This document shows positions 17,024 to 26,278 of a stretch of DNA of 64,000 nucleotides, one piece after another. The notes under the pieces were generated by a model, which was given only the letters and a program-made list of their open reading frames with translations, had not been told where the DNA came from and did not search any database. The stretch spans positions 3,534,001 to 3,598,000 of the forward strand of contig NZ_OY764190.1 of the NCBI RefSeq assembly GCF_963668215.1. Reading direction: 5' to 3'. The position numbers and the translations under genes were made by a program. Within the stretch, counting starts at the first letter, position 1. Each line of letters opens with the position of its first letter. This stretch comes from an uncultured Desulfosarcina sp. Lineage in GTDB: Bacteria; Desulfobacterota; Desulfobacteria; Desulfobacterales; Desulfosarcinaceae.

Positions 17024-20000
17024 GAGACGGCCTCTTCCGATTCTTTCTCGTCAATGTGCTTCATGGTTACCCGCTTGCGATGTTTTCCAAGGGCCTTGTA
17101 GATCATCACGTAAAAAAGCGGTGCGAACAGGGTCACCAGGACGGTGGAGGTGATCATGCCGCCCAACACTCCGGTTCCGATGGCTCTTTGGGCTCCGGCG
17201 CCGGCCCCGCTGGCCAGATACAATGGCAGGACCCCGAACCCGAATGCCAGAGAGGTCATGATGATGGGACGCAGCCGGGTCTTGGCCGCCTCGAGGGTCG
17301 CCACGGTCAAGCGGGCACCTTCCTCAACCCGCGCCTTGGCGAACTGGACGATGAGAATGGCGTTTTTGGTGGTCAGCCCCATGGTGGTCAACAGTCCGAT
17401 CTGGAAATAGACATCGTTGGGCAGGCCCCGCCAGGTGGAGGCGATCACACCGCCGATGGCCCCCAAGGGCAGGGTCATCAGGATCGAGATGGGAATCGGC
17501 CAGCTTTCATACAGGGCCGCTAGGCAGAGGAAGATGACGAAGATGGAAAAGGCATAGAGCAGCGGTGCCTGGGAGCCGGCCATGCGTTCCTGGTAGGAAA
17601 GCCCGGTCCAGTCGAAGCCGATTCCCTCGGGCAGTTTGGCGGCGATTTCCTCCATGGCGGTCATGGCCTCGCCGGAACTGCGCCCCTCGGCAGGCTCTCC
17701 CTGGATGTTCATGGATGGAAAGGCGTTGTAGCGTTCCAGTTGCGGTGAGCCCTGGGTCCAGCTTCCGGTGGCGAAGGAACTGAAGGGCACCATTTTGCCC
17801 TCCGTATTGCGCATATAGAGCTTGCTCAAGTCCTCGGGCAGCATGCGATAGGGGGCGTCGGCCTGGATATAAACCCGTTTGACGCGGCCTCCCTGGATAA
17901 AATCGTTGACATAGCTGCCGCCGAAAGCCGCTGCGATTGTGTTATGGATGCTGGAAATGGGAACGCCCAGGGCGCCGGCCTTGTTCCAGTCCACGTCAAT
18001 GATATATTCGGGCACATCCTCCATGCCGTTGGGCCGGACCTTTGTCAGGCGCGGGTCCTGGGCCGCCATGCCCAACAGTTGGTTGCGGGCCGCCATCAAT
18101 TTGTCGTGACCGATACCGCCGCGGTCCTGAAGCTGAAAGTCAAACCCCAGGGCATTACCGAGCTCGATGACTGCCGGCGGTGGAAAGGCATAGACCATGG
18201 CTTCCTTGATCTGCGAAAAGGCGCCCATGGCTCGGCCGGCCACGGCCGTGACTTTCAGGTCCGGCCGCTGGCGAAGGTCCCAGTCACGCAGATGGACAAA
18301 ACCCAGTCCCATGTTCTGGCCCTGGCCGGCGAAACTGAAGCCGGATATAGTAAAGATCGATTCAACCGCGTCTTTTTCGTTGTTCAGGAAAAACTTCTGG
18401 ACCTTCTCCATAACCGCATCGGTCTGCTCCAGGGTCGCGTTTCCCGGAAGGATGGCCTGGATCATCAAAATACCCTGATCTTCGTCGGGCAGATAGGCGG
18501 TGGGCATTTTTTTAAACAGATAGCCCATGGCAACCACGATCAGTACAAATACAAGCATGTAGCGCAGCTTTTTGGCCAGCACCCGGCCCACGAGTTTTAC
18601 ATACAGGTTCCGAAACCAGTCAAAGGCGCGGTCGAACCACCGGAAAAAGGGGCGCAGGAAAAAAACGGCGCCATCGGCCGGTTGGTGCCCGGCCGGCACC
18701 GGTTTGAGCAGGGATGCGCAGAGCACCGGGGTAAGGATCAGGGCCACGACCACCGACAACAGCATGGCGGAGGCGATGGTCAGGGAGAATTGGCGATAGA
18801 TGATTCCGGTCGATCCCGGGAAAAAGGCCATGGGACCGAAGACGGCCGCCAGCACCAGACCGATACCGATCAGGGCGCTGGTGATCTGGTCCATGGACTT
18901 GGCCGTGGCCTCCCGTGGCGGGAGCCCCTCCTCGGCCATGATGCGCTCCACGTTTTCCACCACCACGATGGCGTCGTCCACCAACAGCCCGATGGCCAGC
19001 ACCATGGCGAACATGGTCAGCATATTGATGGAAAATCCGAACAATCCAAGGATACCGAAGGTCCCCAGAAGGACCACCGGCACGGCGATGGTGGGAATCA
19101 GGGTGGCCCGGAAGGTCCCCATAAAGAGATACATGATCACGAAGACCAGGAACACCGCCTCGAACAGGGTCTTGACCACCTCGTCGATGGCCACCTTGGT
19201 GAAGGGGGTGGTATCATAGGGATAGACCACCTTCATGCCGGGCGGAAAATACCGGCTCATCTCTTCCATTTTTTTCTTGACGTTATCGGCGGTCTCCAGC
19301 GCGTTGGCGCCGGCGGCCTGACGGACGGCCAGAGCCGAGGCGGGCTTGCCGTTGTAATTGCTGACAACGCCGTAGCGCTCGGTGCCCAGCTCCGTGTGTC
19401 CGATGTCGCTGATGCGGACCACGGAACCATCCGGATTGGTGCGGATGGGGATGGCGGCGAACTCTTCCGGGGTCTGGAGCAGGTGCTGGACAACGATGGC
19501 CGCATTCAGGCGCTGGCCTTCCACGGCCGGTGCTCCGCCGAACTGACCGGCGGAGATCTCCACGTTGTAACTTCTCAATGCCCCGATGACGTCTTCCATG
19601 GTCAGACGATAATTGGTCAGTTTGTCGGGGTTTACCCAGACACGCATGGAATACTGGGACCCGAAGGATTCGACCTCGCCCACCCCCGGAACCCGGGAAA
19701 GGATTTTCTCCAGGTTGGACTGGGCATAATCACCGAGGTCGTGGTTGTTCATGCTCCCGTCCTCGGAAACCAGGCCCACGATGATCAGGTAGTTGCTGGT
19801 CGATTTGCTGACCTCCACCCCCTGGCGCTGAACCACGTCGGGCAGGCTGGCCGTGGCCAGCTGAAGTTTGTTCTGCACCTTGGACCAGGCCAGGTCCGGG
19901 TCGGTCCCGGGCGCAAAGGTGAGCTCGATTCGGGAACTACCCGATGAAGAACTGGAACCAGACAGATAAAGCATGTCGGCCAGGCCCGTCATCTTCTGTT

Positions 20001-20199
20001 CGATGATCTGGGTCACCGTGTTTTCGACGGTCTCCGCCGAGGCGCCGGGGTAGTAAGCCTCGATGGAGATGGAGGGCGGTGCGATGGGCGGATACTGGGA
20101 TATTGGCAGGTTGTAAATGGCCAAACCGCCGGCGGTCATCATGACGATGGCGATGACCCAGGCAAAGACCGGCCGGTCCAGGAAAAATTTCGATAACAT
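17020..20199 (-). CDS. RND multidrug efflux transporter (HAE1, AcrB/MexB-like)
   Basis: 1059 residues, the usual length for AcrB-type pumps. It begins MLSKFFLDRPVFAWVIAI, has the two duplicated halves with large periplasmic loops, and contains family signatures such as IGLLVDDAIVVVEN (proton-relay aspartates in TM4) and GLTTKNAILIVQFAK (TM10 lysine region). It exports hydrophobic compounds using the proton gradient, together with the adaptor upstream and the outer-membrane channel downstream. Gap to the adaptor is 12 bases; overlap with the channel is four bases. The whole operon faces away from a TetR gene, its likely repressor. Confidence 0.95.
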   Translation of the reverse strand: MLSKFFLDRPVFAWVIAIVMMTAGGLAIYNLPISQYPPIAPPSISIEAYYPGASAETVENTVTQIIEQKMTGLADMLYLSGSSSSSGSSRIELTFAPGTDPDLAWSKVQNKLQLATASLPDVVQRQGVEVSKSTSNYLIIVGLVSEDGSMNNHDLGDYAQSNLEKILSRVPGVGEVESFGSQYSMRVWVNPDKLTNYRLTMEDVIGALRSYNVEISAGQFGGAPAVEGQRLNAAIVVQHLLQTPEEFAAIPIRTNPDGSVVRISDIGHTELGTERYGVVSNYNGKPASALAVRQAAGANALETADNVKKKMEEMSRYFPPGMKVVYPYDTTPFTKVAIDEVVKTLFEAVFLVFVIMYLFMGTFRATLIPTIAVPVVLLGTFGILGLFGFSINMLTMFAMVLAIGLLVDDAIVVVENVERIMAEEGLPPREATAKSMDQITSALIGIGLVLAAVFGPMAFFPGSTGIIYRQFSLTIASAMLLSVVVALILTPVLCASLLKPVPAGHQPADGAVFFLRPFFRWFDRAFDWFRNLYVKLVGRVLAKKLRYMLVFVLIVVAMGYLFKKMPTAYLPDEDQGILMIQAILPGNATLEQTDAVMEKVQKFFLNNEKDAVESIFTISGFSFAGQGQNMGLGFVHLRDWDLRQRPDLKVTAVAGRAMGAFSQIKEAMVYAFPPPAVIELGNALGFDFQLQDRGGIGHDKLMAARNQLLGMAAQDPRLTKVRPNGMEDVPEYIIDVDWNKAGALGVPISSIHNTIAAAFGGSYVNDFIQGGRVKRVYIQADAPYRMLPEDLSKLYMRNTEGKMVPFSSFATGSWTQGSPQLERYNAFPSMNIQGEPAEGRSSGEAMTAMEEIAAKLPEGIGFDWTGLSYQERMAGSQAPLLYAFSIFVIFLCLAALYESWPIPISILMTLPLGAIGGVIASTWRGLPNDVYFQIGLLTTMGLTTKNAILIVQFAKARVEEGARLTVATLEAAKTRLRPIIMTSLAFGFGVLPLYLASGAGAGAQRAIGTGVLGGMITSTVLVTLFAPLFYVMIYKALGKHRKRVTMKHIDEKESEEAVS

Positions 20200-20211
20200 T
20201 GGAGGCCTCCC

Positions 20212-21405
20212 TTACTTCGTTCCGCCGGCCGGCGCGGCATTGCTTGCGGTGAACGGGACGGCCTGTACCGGGGTTCCGGGCCGCAGCATTTTCAGCCCTT
20301 CGACAATCACGCGGTCTCCGGGGGCCAGACCCTCGGTAACCAGCCATTGATCGCCAATGGCGCGGTCCACGGTGAGCATGCGCAGCGCCGTTTTACCCTC
20401 GGCATCGACGATAAGGGCCTGTGGATTGCCCCGCCGATCCCGCGAGACCCCCTGTTGGGGAACCAGGATGGCGGCCTGGTTTTCGCCTTCCTTGATAACG
20501 GCGCGCACGAACATGCCGGGCAGCAGCAAACCGTCCGGGTTGGGGAAAACCACCCGCAGGGTGACCGAACCGGTGCTCTGCTCGACGGAAACATCGCGGA
20601 ACTTGAGCGACCCCTCGTAGGGGTAGGTGCTGCCGTCTTCCAGGAGCAGCGCCACCTGGTTCTGGCTTTTCCCGCTCTGGTCGAGATGGCCTTCTTTCAG
20701 GCGTTTTCTCAGCCGCAGCAGATCGGTGGTGGACTGGGGCACGTCCACATAAATCGGATCCAACTGCTGGATGGAGGTCAGGGCCATGGCCTGATAGGCG
20801 GTGACGATGGCCCCTTCGGTGACGTTGGACTTGCCGATGCGCCCGGAAATGGGGGCCGTGATGCGCGTGTAGTTCAGATTGATGCGCGCTGTTTCCACGG
20901 AGGCCTGCCAGTACTGAATGTCGGCCTCGGCGTTTTTCAACTCGGCGGCCGCATCATCGTAATCCTGCTGGCTGACTGCATTTTCGGCCAGCAGTTCCTT
21001 GTAGCGCTCGACCCGTGATCGAATCGCCGGCAGCGTGGCCTCGGAGCGGCCTAAAGCGGCCTCGGCATTGCCCAGGGCCGCTTTGAAGGTGGCGGGATCG
21101 ATCTGGTAGAGGATATCGCCGGCTTTTACATCGGCGCCCTCAGTGAACAGCCGTTTCTGGATCAGCCCGTTCACCTGGGGGCGGATTTCGGCGATGCGGT
21201 AGGCGGAGGTGCGTCCGGGCAGCTCCGTGGTCAGCATGATCACCTGCGGCTGTATGGTCACCACGGAGACCTGCGGCGCAGGGGCTGCGGCGGCAGGCGC
21301 CTGGGCCTGCTGCTGGTTTTCACCCTGGCAGCCGATCATGGCCAGAAGGGCACATGCGTTGATTATTATCCATTTTTTCATAGTCGTGGGTTGTGACGCT
21401 TGCAT
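20212..21405 (-). CDS. RND efflux periplasmic adaptor (AcrA/MexA-like membrane fusion protein)
   Basis: About 397 residues. A lipoprotein signal ends at the cysteine of ACALLAMIGC. The HlyD/MFP signature TTELPGRTSAYRIAEIRPQV, the lipoyl half-motifs, the coiled-coil hairpin (about 100-170) and ITAPISGRIGKSNVTEGAIV follow in family order. The start is ambiguous: ATG at 21405 or the one at 21381 directly before KKWIIINA; longer in-frame starts give no signal peptide. First gene of the pump operon; its product links pump and outer-membrane channel. Confidence 0.92.
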   Translation of the reverse strand: MQASQPTTMKKWIIINACALLAMIGCQGENQQQAQAPAAAAPAPQVSVVTIQPQVIMLTTELPGRTSAYRIAEIRPQVNGLIQKRLFTEGADVKAGDILYQIDPATFKAALGNAEAALGRSEATLPAIRSRVERYKELLAENAVSQQDYDDAAAELKNAEADIQYWQASVETARINLNYTRITAPISGRIGKSNVTEGAIVTAYQAMALTSIQQLDPIYVDVPQSTTDLLRLRKRLKEGHLDQSGKSQNQVALLLEDGSTYPYEGSLKFRDVSVEQSTGSVTLRVVFPNPDGLLLPGMFVRAVIKEGENQAAILVPQQGVSRDRRGNPQALIVDAEGKTALRMLTVDRAIGDQWLVTEGLAPGDRVIVEGLKMLRPGTPVQAVPFTASNAAPAGGTK

Positions 21406-21599
21406 GGGTTTTGTCGTCCCTTTCTTGAGTCGTTTTTCCATCCTGGGTCGGCCGGGAAAAGGCATTTTTTTATTGTTATCGGTAGGTGTAGCAAAAACTA
21501 TTGACATTATCAAATAATTTTTTTAAAAAAAAATTTGAAATAGCGATTCAACAATTTTATAGCGTTGCGTGCAGACTATCATAAGGGTTGTATTTAGCC
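21406..21599. promoter_or_regulatory. Divergent control region between the efflux operon and its TetR gene
   Basis: A very AT-rich stretch (21500-21560) between the two gene starts. On the plus strand TTGACA at 21501 is followed after 17 bases by TAAAAA, a plausible promoter for the TetR gene. I could not pick out a clean palindromic operator. Autoregulation and repression of the efflux genes from here are inferred from the divergent layout. Confidence 0.45.
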
Positions 21600-22256
21600 A
21601 TGGCAAAGAGAAAAGACGGCAAGGAGACCCGGCAGAAGCTGCTGGATGTTGCCTGCGAGATATTTGCGGAAAAGGGGTACGGCGGGGCCAAGATTTCAGA
21701 GATTTGCCGGCGGGCCGGTGCCAATGTGGCGGCCGTCAACTACTATTTCGGCGGCAAGGCCGACCTGTACGTGGCCGCCTGGAAGCAGGCCATGCAGGAA
21801 TTCATGGCCACGGTCGTCAAACCGCCTGAAGATGTCCCCCCCGAAGAGCAGCTCGCTTTCTTCATCCATCGCTTTATTGCCAAAGTGCTGCTCCTCGATG
21901 GGGAAAAAAGCCATTTCCGGAGGCTGGAGTTGATGGAAATGGCCAATCCCACGGGCCTGATCGACGAAGCCTGGAAAGAGGAAGTAGCTCCCCGAAGAGA
22001 GGAATTGCATCGTCTGATCCGTCAGTTCATGGGGCCCGATGTGCCGGAAACCACCGTCAGGCTCTGTGAAATGAGCATCGTCAACCAATGCCGCGGGTAT
22101 ATCCTGCTAAGTAAAAACCGGGCCGACTTCTGGGACAAAGACGAACTTACCGCCGACCTGGTCAATCAAATTGCCGAGTACACCATCCATTTTTCGTTGG
22201 CCGGCATCAAGGCCATCCGGGACCGGGTCCGCATAAAGCATTCTCCAACCGGGTGA
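21600..22256 (+). CDS. TetR/AcrR-family transcriptional regulator (CerR-type C-terminus)
   Basis: 218 residues. The N-terminal TetR helix-turn-helix is clear (TRQKLLDVACEIFAEKGYGG ... ISEICRRAGANVAAVNYYFG). The C-terminal ligand domain resembles the DUF1956/CerR class found with RND and ABC exporters. The start is the ATG at 21600; the frame can be extended four codons to a TTG but without better support. It is transcribed divergently from the adaptor-pump-channel operon, so it most likely represses that operon until a substrate binds. Confidence 0.9.
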   Translation: MAKRKDGKETRQKLLDVACEIFAEKGYGGAKISEICRRAGANVAAVNYYFGGKADLYVAAWKQAMQEFMATVVKPPEDVPPEEQLAFFIHRFIAKVLLLDGEKSHFRRLELMEMANPTGLIDEAWKEEVAPRREELHRLIRQFMGPDVPETTVRLCEMSIVNQCRGYILLSKNRADFWDKDELTADLVNQIAEYTIHFSLAGIKAIRDRVRIKHSPTG

Positions 22257-22350
22257 ACTGCCGGACTCCGGCAACGCCGGCCGTCGATCCGCAAAAAATA
22301 TACGCGTTCACGGGTTGAAACGCTCGGAGGAATTCAACTTTCCGGGTGGT

Positions 22351-22456
22351 AAGCGTTTGTCGGGTGCCGTAGATGCAAGGCGCCGGGCATGCGGACGTAC
22401 TCTTTCGTACTTCAAATGTTCGGTAACGCCGCAGATGCGGTGCCCGGTGAACGCTT
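22351..22456. repeat. Long imperfect hairpin in a 400-base gene-free gap
   Basis: The arms are AAGCGTTTGTCGGGTGCCG and CGGTGCCCGGTGAACGCTT, separated by about 70 bases that contain a smaller CGTAC-TCTTTC-GTACT stem. The rest of the gap (22257-22657) holds no gene I can support. It may be a dispersed repeat or a structured leader of the following gene. Confidence 0.5.
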
Positions 22457-22657
22457 GCGAAAAAATGATTGCGATAAGTCTTGCCCTCGATCGGGGATAT
22501 GGCTAAAGTTGACAGCGCCGTAAGAAACCCGATTCTGCGAATTCATCGAAGGCGTCAAAACAAGATTTCCTCCAACCGGCACCAGGAAAGCCGAAGCGCG
22601 AAAGCGGTTGGGTCGCATCGTCGGGCGTCCTGATGGATACATATAAAGGTGTGACCT

Positions 22658-23959
22658 ATGTTTAGGAAGAAAACACGCGTGTCGTCCGGGGTCCCCCAAC
22701 TCGATCGCCAGTTGGGAGGGCTGTTTATCGGGGACAATGTGGTCTGGTACGACAGTGCCGGCAGTCTGGCATCGATTTTCAGCCTCAACTTCATTCAGGA
22801 ATCCCAGAATCGCAACAAACCGCTGATCTACATCAGCTTCGATCGCTCCCCCAAAAGTTTGCTGGAAGATCTGGGACCCTTGGCCGAGAATCAGCACATG
22901 ACCATCCTGGACTGCTTTACCCACGGAAAAGGGGACGGCAGCGAGGTGTTCAGCAGATTCTACGAGAAAAACGGCGCTCGATGGCCTTACCAGATCGTGC
23001 GTATCAACGCTCCCGAAGATCCCGGCGTGGTTTCGGAGGCCTTCTACAACCTGCACGCCACCATGCAGGGAGACGTGCGTTTCGTTTTCGATTCGCTGAC
23101 CGGCATGCAGGATCTGTGGGGTGGGGAGGAGGCCATCTTGAAGTTTTACTCCCACGCCTGCCCGCGTCTTTATGAATTGGATACCATCGCCTACTGGATC
23201 ATGGAAAAGGGCGCCCACTCGGATCGTTTGCGGGCCAACATCAACCACATCGCCCAGGTGGCCGTCGATCTTTCCGTGAGCCGGGGCAAGACGGCTTTGA
23301 CGATTCTCAAGGCCGACAAGCGCAAGCCCGACGCCCTGAACCGGCCCCTGGTCTACTGGAACGATGGATTGTCCGTAACGTTCGAAAGCGAATCGGGCAA
23401 AAGTGTCCATATCGATCTGGGCGGCCGGCTGAAGCAGATCCGCAAGCGCCAGGCCATGGCCCAGAAAGAACTGGCCGCTCTGGTGGGTGTGACGCCCAGC
23501 ACCATTTCCCAGATCGAAAGCGGCACCATTCACCCCTCCCTGCCGGCGCTGTATAAAATTGCCGAGGTGCTGGGGGTGCCGGTGGCCGCGTTGTTCCAGG
23601 ATCGACCCGAAGATGCCGTCCGGGTGGTCTTTTCCGGAGAAGGAATCCCCATGAGCCTGGCCGATCTGCCCAAAAGCGATGTAATGGGCTATCGATTGTC
23701 GCCGCCCAACTTCGATGCCGATGCCGACCCTTTTATCATCGAGATTCCGGAAGGAAAGAAGCTCGGCTCCCATTTTTTCGTCCACAAGGGCCAGGAAATG
23801 GGATATCTTCTCGCAGGAGAACTGGAACTGGAAATCGGCAGCCGGCTGCATCGCGCCCGGCCGGGAGATGTGATCTATCTCACCGGAGAACTGCCTTCCC
23901 AGTGGAAAAACACAGGGGAGGGGACGGCCCGGTTGCTGTGGGTGAAGATCAAAAAATAA
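22658..23959 (+). CDS. RecA/KaiC-like domain, XRE helix-turn-helix and cupin fusion regulator
   Basis: 433 residues in three parts. Residues 1-240 follow a KaiC/RAD55-like pattern (SSGVPQLDRQLGGLFIGDNV, then PLIYISFDRSP, then FVFDSLTGMQDLW). The P-loop is missing: where GKT/S should be it reads YDSAGSLASI, so ATP hydrolysis is unlikely. Residues 256-314 are a clear XRE helix-turn-helix (LKQIRKRQAMAQKELAALVG). Residues 348-431 are a cupin (HKGQEMGYLLAGELELEIG, then ARPGDVIYLTGELPS) like those in XRE-cupin regulators. It probably binds DNA and a small ligand. The start is ATG with AAAGGTG upstream. The gene stands alone. Confidence 0.8.
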   Translation: MFRKKTRVSSGVPQLDRQLGGLFIGDNVVWYDSAGSLASIFSLNFIQESQNRNKPLIYISFDRSPKSLLEDLGPLAENQHMTILDCFTHGKGDGSEVFSRFYEKNGARWPYQIVRINAPEDPGVVSEAFYNLHATMQGDVRFVFDSLTGMQDLWGGEEAILKFYSHACPRLYELDTIAYWIMEKGAHSDRLRANINHIAQVAVDLSVSRGKTALTILKADKRKPDALNRPLVYWNDGLSVTFESESGKSVHIDLGGRLKQIRKRQAMAQKELAALVGVTPSTISQIESGTIHPSLPALYKIAEVLGVPVAALFQDRPEDAVRVVFSGEGIPMSLADLPKSDVMGYRLSPPNFDADADPFIIEIPEGKKLGSHFFVHKGQEMGYLLAGELELEIGSRLHRARPGDVIYLTGELPSQWKNTGEGTARLLWVKIKK

Positions 23960-24114
23960 GGGTTCGAGGGTTCAAGGGGCCGAGGATTCAAGGGTTCAAG
24001 AAGAAAAAGGACTCTCCGGATTCTATTAAGATTATAGCCGTAGCCATAGGATACCGAAAAAGTGTATCTTGTAATCTCACTCGGCCCCTCGACCCCTCGA
24101 ATCCTTGAATCCCT
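23960..24114. repeat. Intergenic long inverted repeat (GGTTCAAGGGG type)
   Basis: The left arm is built of GGTTCGAGGGTTCAAGGGG and GGCCGAGGATTCAAGG. The right arm reads CTCGGCCCCTCGACCCCTCG and then AATCCTTGAATCC, its near reverse complement, with about 80 bases between. It begins at the stop of the cupin fusion gene and ends 18 bases before the MaoC gene. Such G-rich direct and inverted repeats are dispersed in many deltaproteobacterial genomes. It may also act as a transcription barrier. Confidence 0.7.
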
Positions 24115-24132
24115 CTATGACGGAGTCTTCCG

Positions 24133-24585
24133 ATGACCGACATCCGCCGTAAAACCGTTTCCGGGCTCAAGGCCGGCGATACCTTCACCCTGAACCGCAC
24201 CTTTACCGAACAGGACGTTGCGGCATTCACCGCCGTTACCCGGGACCATAACCCCATTCACTTCCATGAAGGCTTCGTAAAAAGCAAGGGATTCGATGCG
24301 CGCGTCTGCCATGGGCTTCTCGTCGGGAGCATGATCACCGAAATGGGCGGACAGATCGGATGGCTGGCCTCGGGTATGAGCTTCCGATTCAGGAAGCCGG
24401 TTTATCTCAACGACACCGTCACCTGCCGCTTCACGCTGTCCCAGGTGGACGAGAAGAACCGCGCGGAAGCCGAAGCTGTTTTTACCAACCAGCATGGTGA
24501 AATCGTTCTTCAGGCCACTCTTTACGGCCTTTTGCCCGACCTGCAGGAAAGAAAGATTCTCCAAGATCTGTTGAAAGATTCGTGA
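24133..24585 (+). CDS. MaoC-family (R)-specific enoyl-CoA hydratase-like protein
   Basis: 150 residues of a single hot-dog fold. The hydratase motif is present as DHNPIHF (catalytic Asp and His) within FTAVTRDHNPIHFHEGFVKS, followed by VCHGLLVGSMI. Such proteins hydrate enoyl-CoA to (R)-3-hydroxyacyl-CoA in the cytoplasm. Length is typical of PhaJ-like single-domain members. It is preceded by a long intergenic repeat and not clearly in an operon, so its pathway (fatty-acid or aromatic degradation) is open. Confidence 0.85.
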   Translation: MTDIRRKTVSGLKAGDTFTLNRTFTEQDVAAFTAVTRDHNPIHFHEGFVKSKGFDARVCHGLLVGSMITEMGGQIGWLASGMSFRFRKPVYLNDTVTCRFTLSQVDEKNRAEAEAVFTNQHGEIVLQATLYGLLPDLQERKILQDLLKDS

Positions 24586-24696
24586 AAACCGTTTTTCGTT
24601 TCTCTACCCATTCGTTCTCGGAATTTAAAATGGCACGGTCAGGCCTATTTTTCAGGCCGGACCCATAATCATAATGCGAACCCGGGAGGAAAAGAA

Positions 24697-25311
24697 ATGG
24701 CGGCCTACGAAGACGTACGCGATCAATTGGACACCGGCGATATCGTCCTGTTTGCAGGCAAGGGGCTGATCAGCATGGGGCTGCGAATCGGGTCCCTGTG
24801 TTCCTGGTCCCATGTGGCCATGGTGGTAAGGGTCAAAGAACCGGACGTGGCCCTGATCTACCAGAGCACGCCGGTCTGCAAGGCCAAGGATTTTATCGAC
24901 GGCAAGCTTAAAAACGGGGTGCAGATCAACGTCATGAGCGAAGCGGTGCGCGGATACAACGGCAAAGTGGCGGTTCGCCACCTTAGCGTTGAAAGGACCC
25001 CTGCGATGCTGGAGGGACTCTCCCGTTTTCGGAAAGAGGTGAAAAACCGCCCCTACGAAGATCATATCATCCAGATGGTCAAGGCCGTGTGGGACGGCCC
25101 GCTTGGCGAGGTGGAAGAGGATTTGTCCAGCCTTTTTTGCAGCGAACTGGTCGCCGAGGCCTATCAGCGCATGGGGTTGCTGCCGGCCAGCGAAACCGGC
25201 GGCAAGCCGGCCACGGAGTACACCCCCAAAGACTTCTCCACCGAAGGCGGCAGGACCGAACTGCTGTTCGGTGCCGGATTGGGAGAAGAGATCGTCATCC
25301 GGGAAGGGTAA
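24697..25311 (+). CDS. YiiX-like permuted papain-fold (NlpC/P60 superfamily) protein
   Basis: 204 residues. The order of catalytic residues is permuted: a histidine in the early strand SWSHVAMVV (about residue 40) and the nucleophile cysteine late, in LFCSELVAEAYQRMG (about residue 149). This is the hallmark of the YiiX/YaeF/LRAT-like branch, members of which act on lipids, amides or peptides. No signal peptide is visible, so it is probably cytoplasmic. The ribosome binding site GGGAGGAAAAGAA fixes the start. Substrate unknown. Confidence 0.75.
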   Translation: MAAYEDVRDQLDTGDIVLFAGKGLISMGLRIGSLCSWSHVAMVVRVKEPDVALIYQSTPVCKAKDFIDGKLKNGVQINVMSEAVRGYNGKVAVRHLSVERTPAMLEGLSRFRKEVKNRPYEDHIIQMVKAVWDGPLGEVEEDLSSLFCSELVAEAYQRMGLLPASETGGKPATEYTPKDFSTEGGRTELLFGAGLGEEIVIREG

Positions 25312-25320
25312 GAGAAAAAG

Positions 25321-26133
25321 CTATTTGTCGTTGTATCCGTGGGCAATGGAGCACAGCGCAGCTTTCCAGTACGCCTCCCGATACTCGATATAGGTCTTGC
25401 TGGTGTTGAGGTCGCAGACTTCGAGAAGCGAGAACTGGAAGTTGTTCTGGTAATCGCCGACTTCACGGCTCAGCAACTGGCGCAGGGATTTGACGTCCGC
25501 ATGGCCGTTGATGGCAAAAGAAACCCATTTGTGCCAGATCGTGTCCCCCCCGGAAGCGCTGCCGACGAAATGTTTGCCGGTATGCGTGTCGGTCACCAGA
25601 TAGACACCCGAGACATCGCTCAACGCCGCCTTCCATTGCGGCATGTTTTTCCTTACGACGATGCGCAGCAGGGGATAGGGAAGATTGACGGCATTGTAGC
25701 CCGGGAAATCGGATACCTGCATCCGTTTTTCACGAATTTCAGAAATCAGCAGCTTGTCGATATATTTGGTGCCGATGAGATGCGATGCGATGAAATCCTT
25801 GCGGAACTGGATCACCGCCCGGCCGACAAGGTGATCGAGGCCGGGCATCTCCTTGGTGCCGTATTCGAACCAGTTGTTGTCTTCCTCCTTGCGGTGTTTG
25901 ACGCCCAGGACCTGATAGATGCCGGCAAACAACCATTTGTCTTCCTGCAGATGGATAAGGGATATGATTTCATCGCATTTGAAATTCTGCTGGTTCTGGC
26001 GCTCCTGCCAGGCCTTGAAGCGGCCCTCGAAGAACGCCTCCAGCGGAGAGTCCTCCCTGCCCGACGCACAATGGATTTTATAGCTGTTCAGATAGATTCC
26101 GGCGATTTTGAGCAGATCGATGAGCTTGATCAT
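25321..26133 (-). CDS. GIY-YIG nuclease-domain protein
   Basis: 270 residues. The C-terminal part (about 172-265) has the GIY-YIG layout: SGVYLVTDTHTGKHFVGSAS (GVY...FVG replacing GIY...YIG), then WHKWVSFAINGH with the arginine position not obvious, and a late glutamate in IEYREAYWKAAL. The N-terminal 170 residues are an unassigned domain (LEAFFEGRFKAWQERQ, then DEIISLIHLQEDKWLFAGIY). Stand-alone proteins of this plan occur scattered in bacterial accessory regions. The start has GGAGCCC upstream. It lies tail-to-tail with the permuted papain-fold gene. Confidence 0.72.
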   Translation of the reverse strand: MIKLIDLLKIAGIYLNSYKIHCASGREDSPLEAFFEGRFKAWQERQNQQNFKCDEIISLIHLQEDKWLFAGIYQVLGVKHRKEEDNNWFEYGTKEMPGLDHLVGRAVIQFRKDFIASHLIGTKYIDKLLISEIREKRMQVSDFPGYNAVNLPYPLLRIVVRKNMPQWKAALSDVSGVYLVTDTHTGKHFVGSASGGDTIWHKWVSFAINGHADVKSLRQLLSREVGDYQNNFQFSLLEVCDLNTSKTYIEYREAYWKAALCSIAHGYNDK

Positions 26134-26278
26134 CTTTTGGGCTCCAATCCTTGTCCGAAGGTCCTGTGAGTAGAATCTCCCGGTGCGTTTTAAACGGCGC
26201 CACGTTCAATCAACGTTACGTTGCCTATAGATCGGCCGTTCTGTCTACAACATAAGCGCGCCTAAAAATTTTTGCCTT

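Noticed and set aside
15569..17101. A 510-codon open frame on the plus strand
   Set aside because: Antisense shadow of the outer-membrane efflux gene; no recognisable protein features.
17944..19947. A 667-codon open frame on the plus strand
   Set aside because: It is the complement of the RND pump gene; its translation is low-complexity His/Gly/Asp-rich sequence with no domain and no ribosome binding site.
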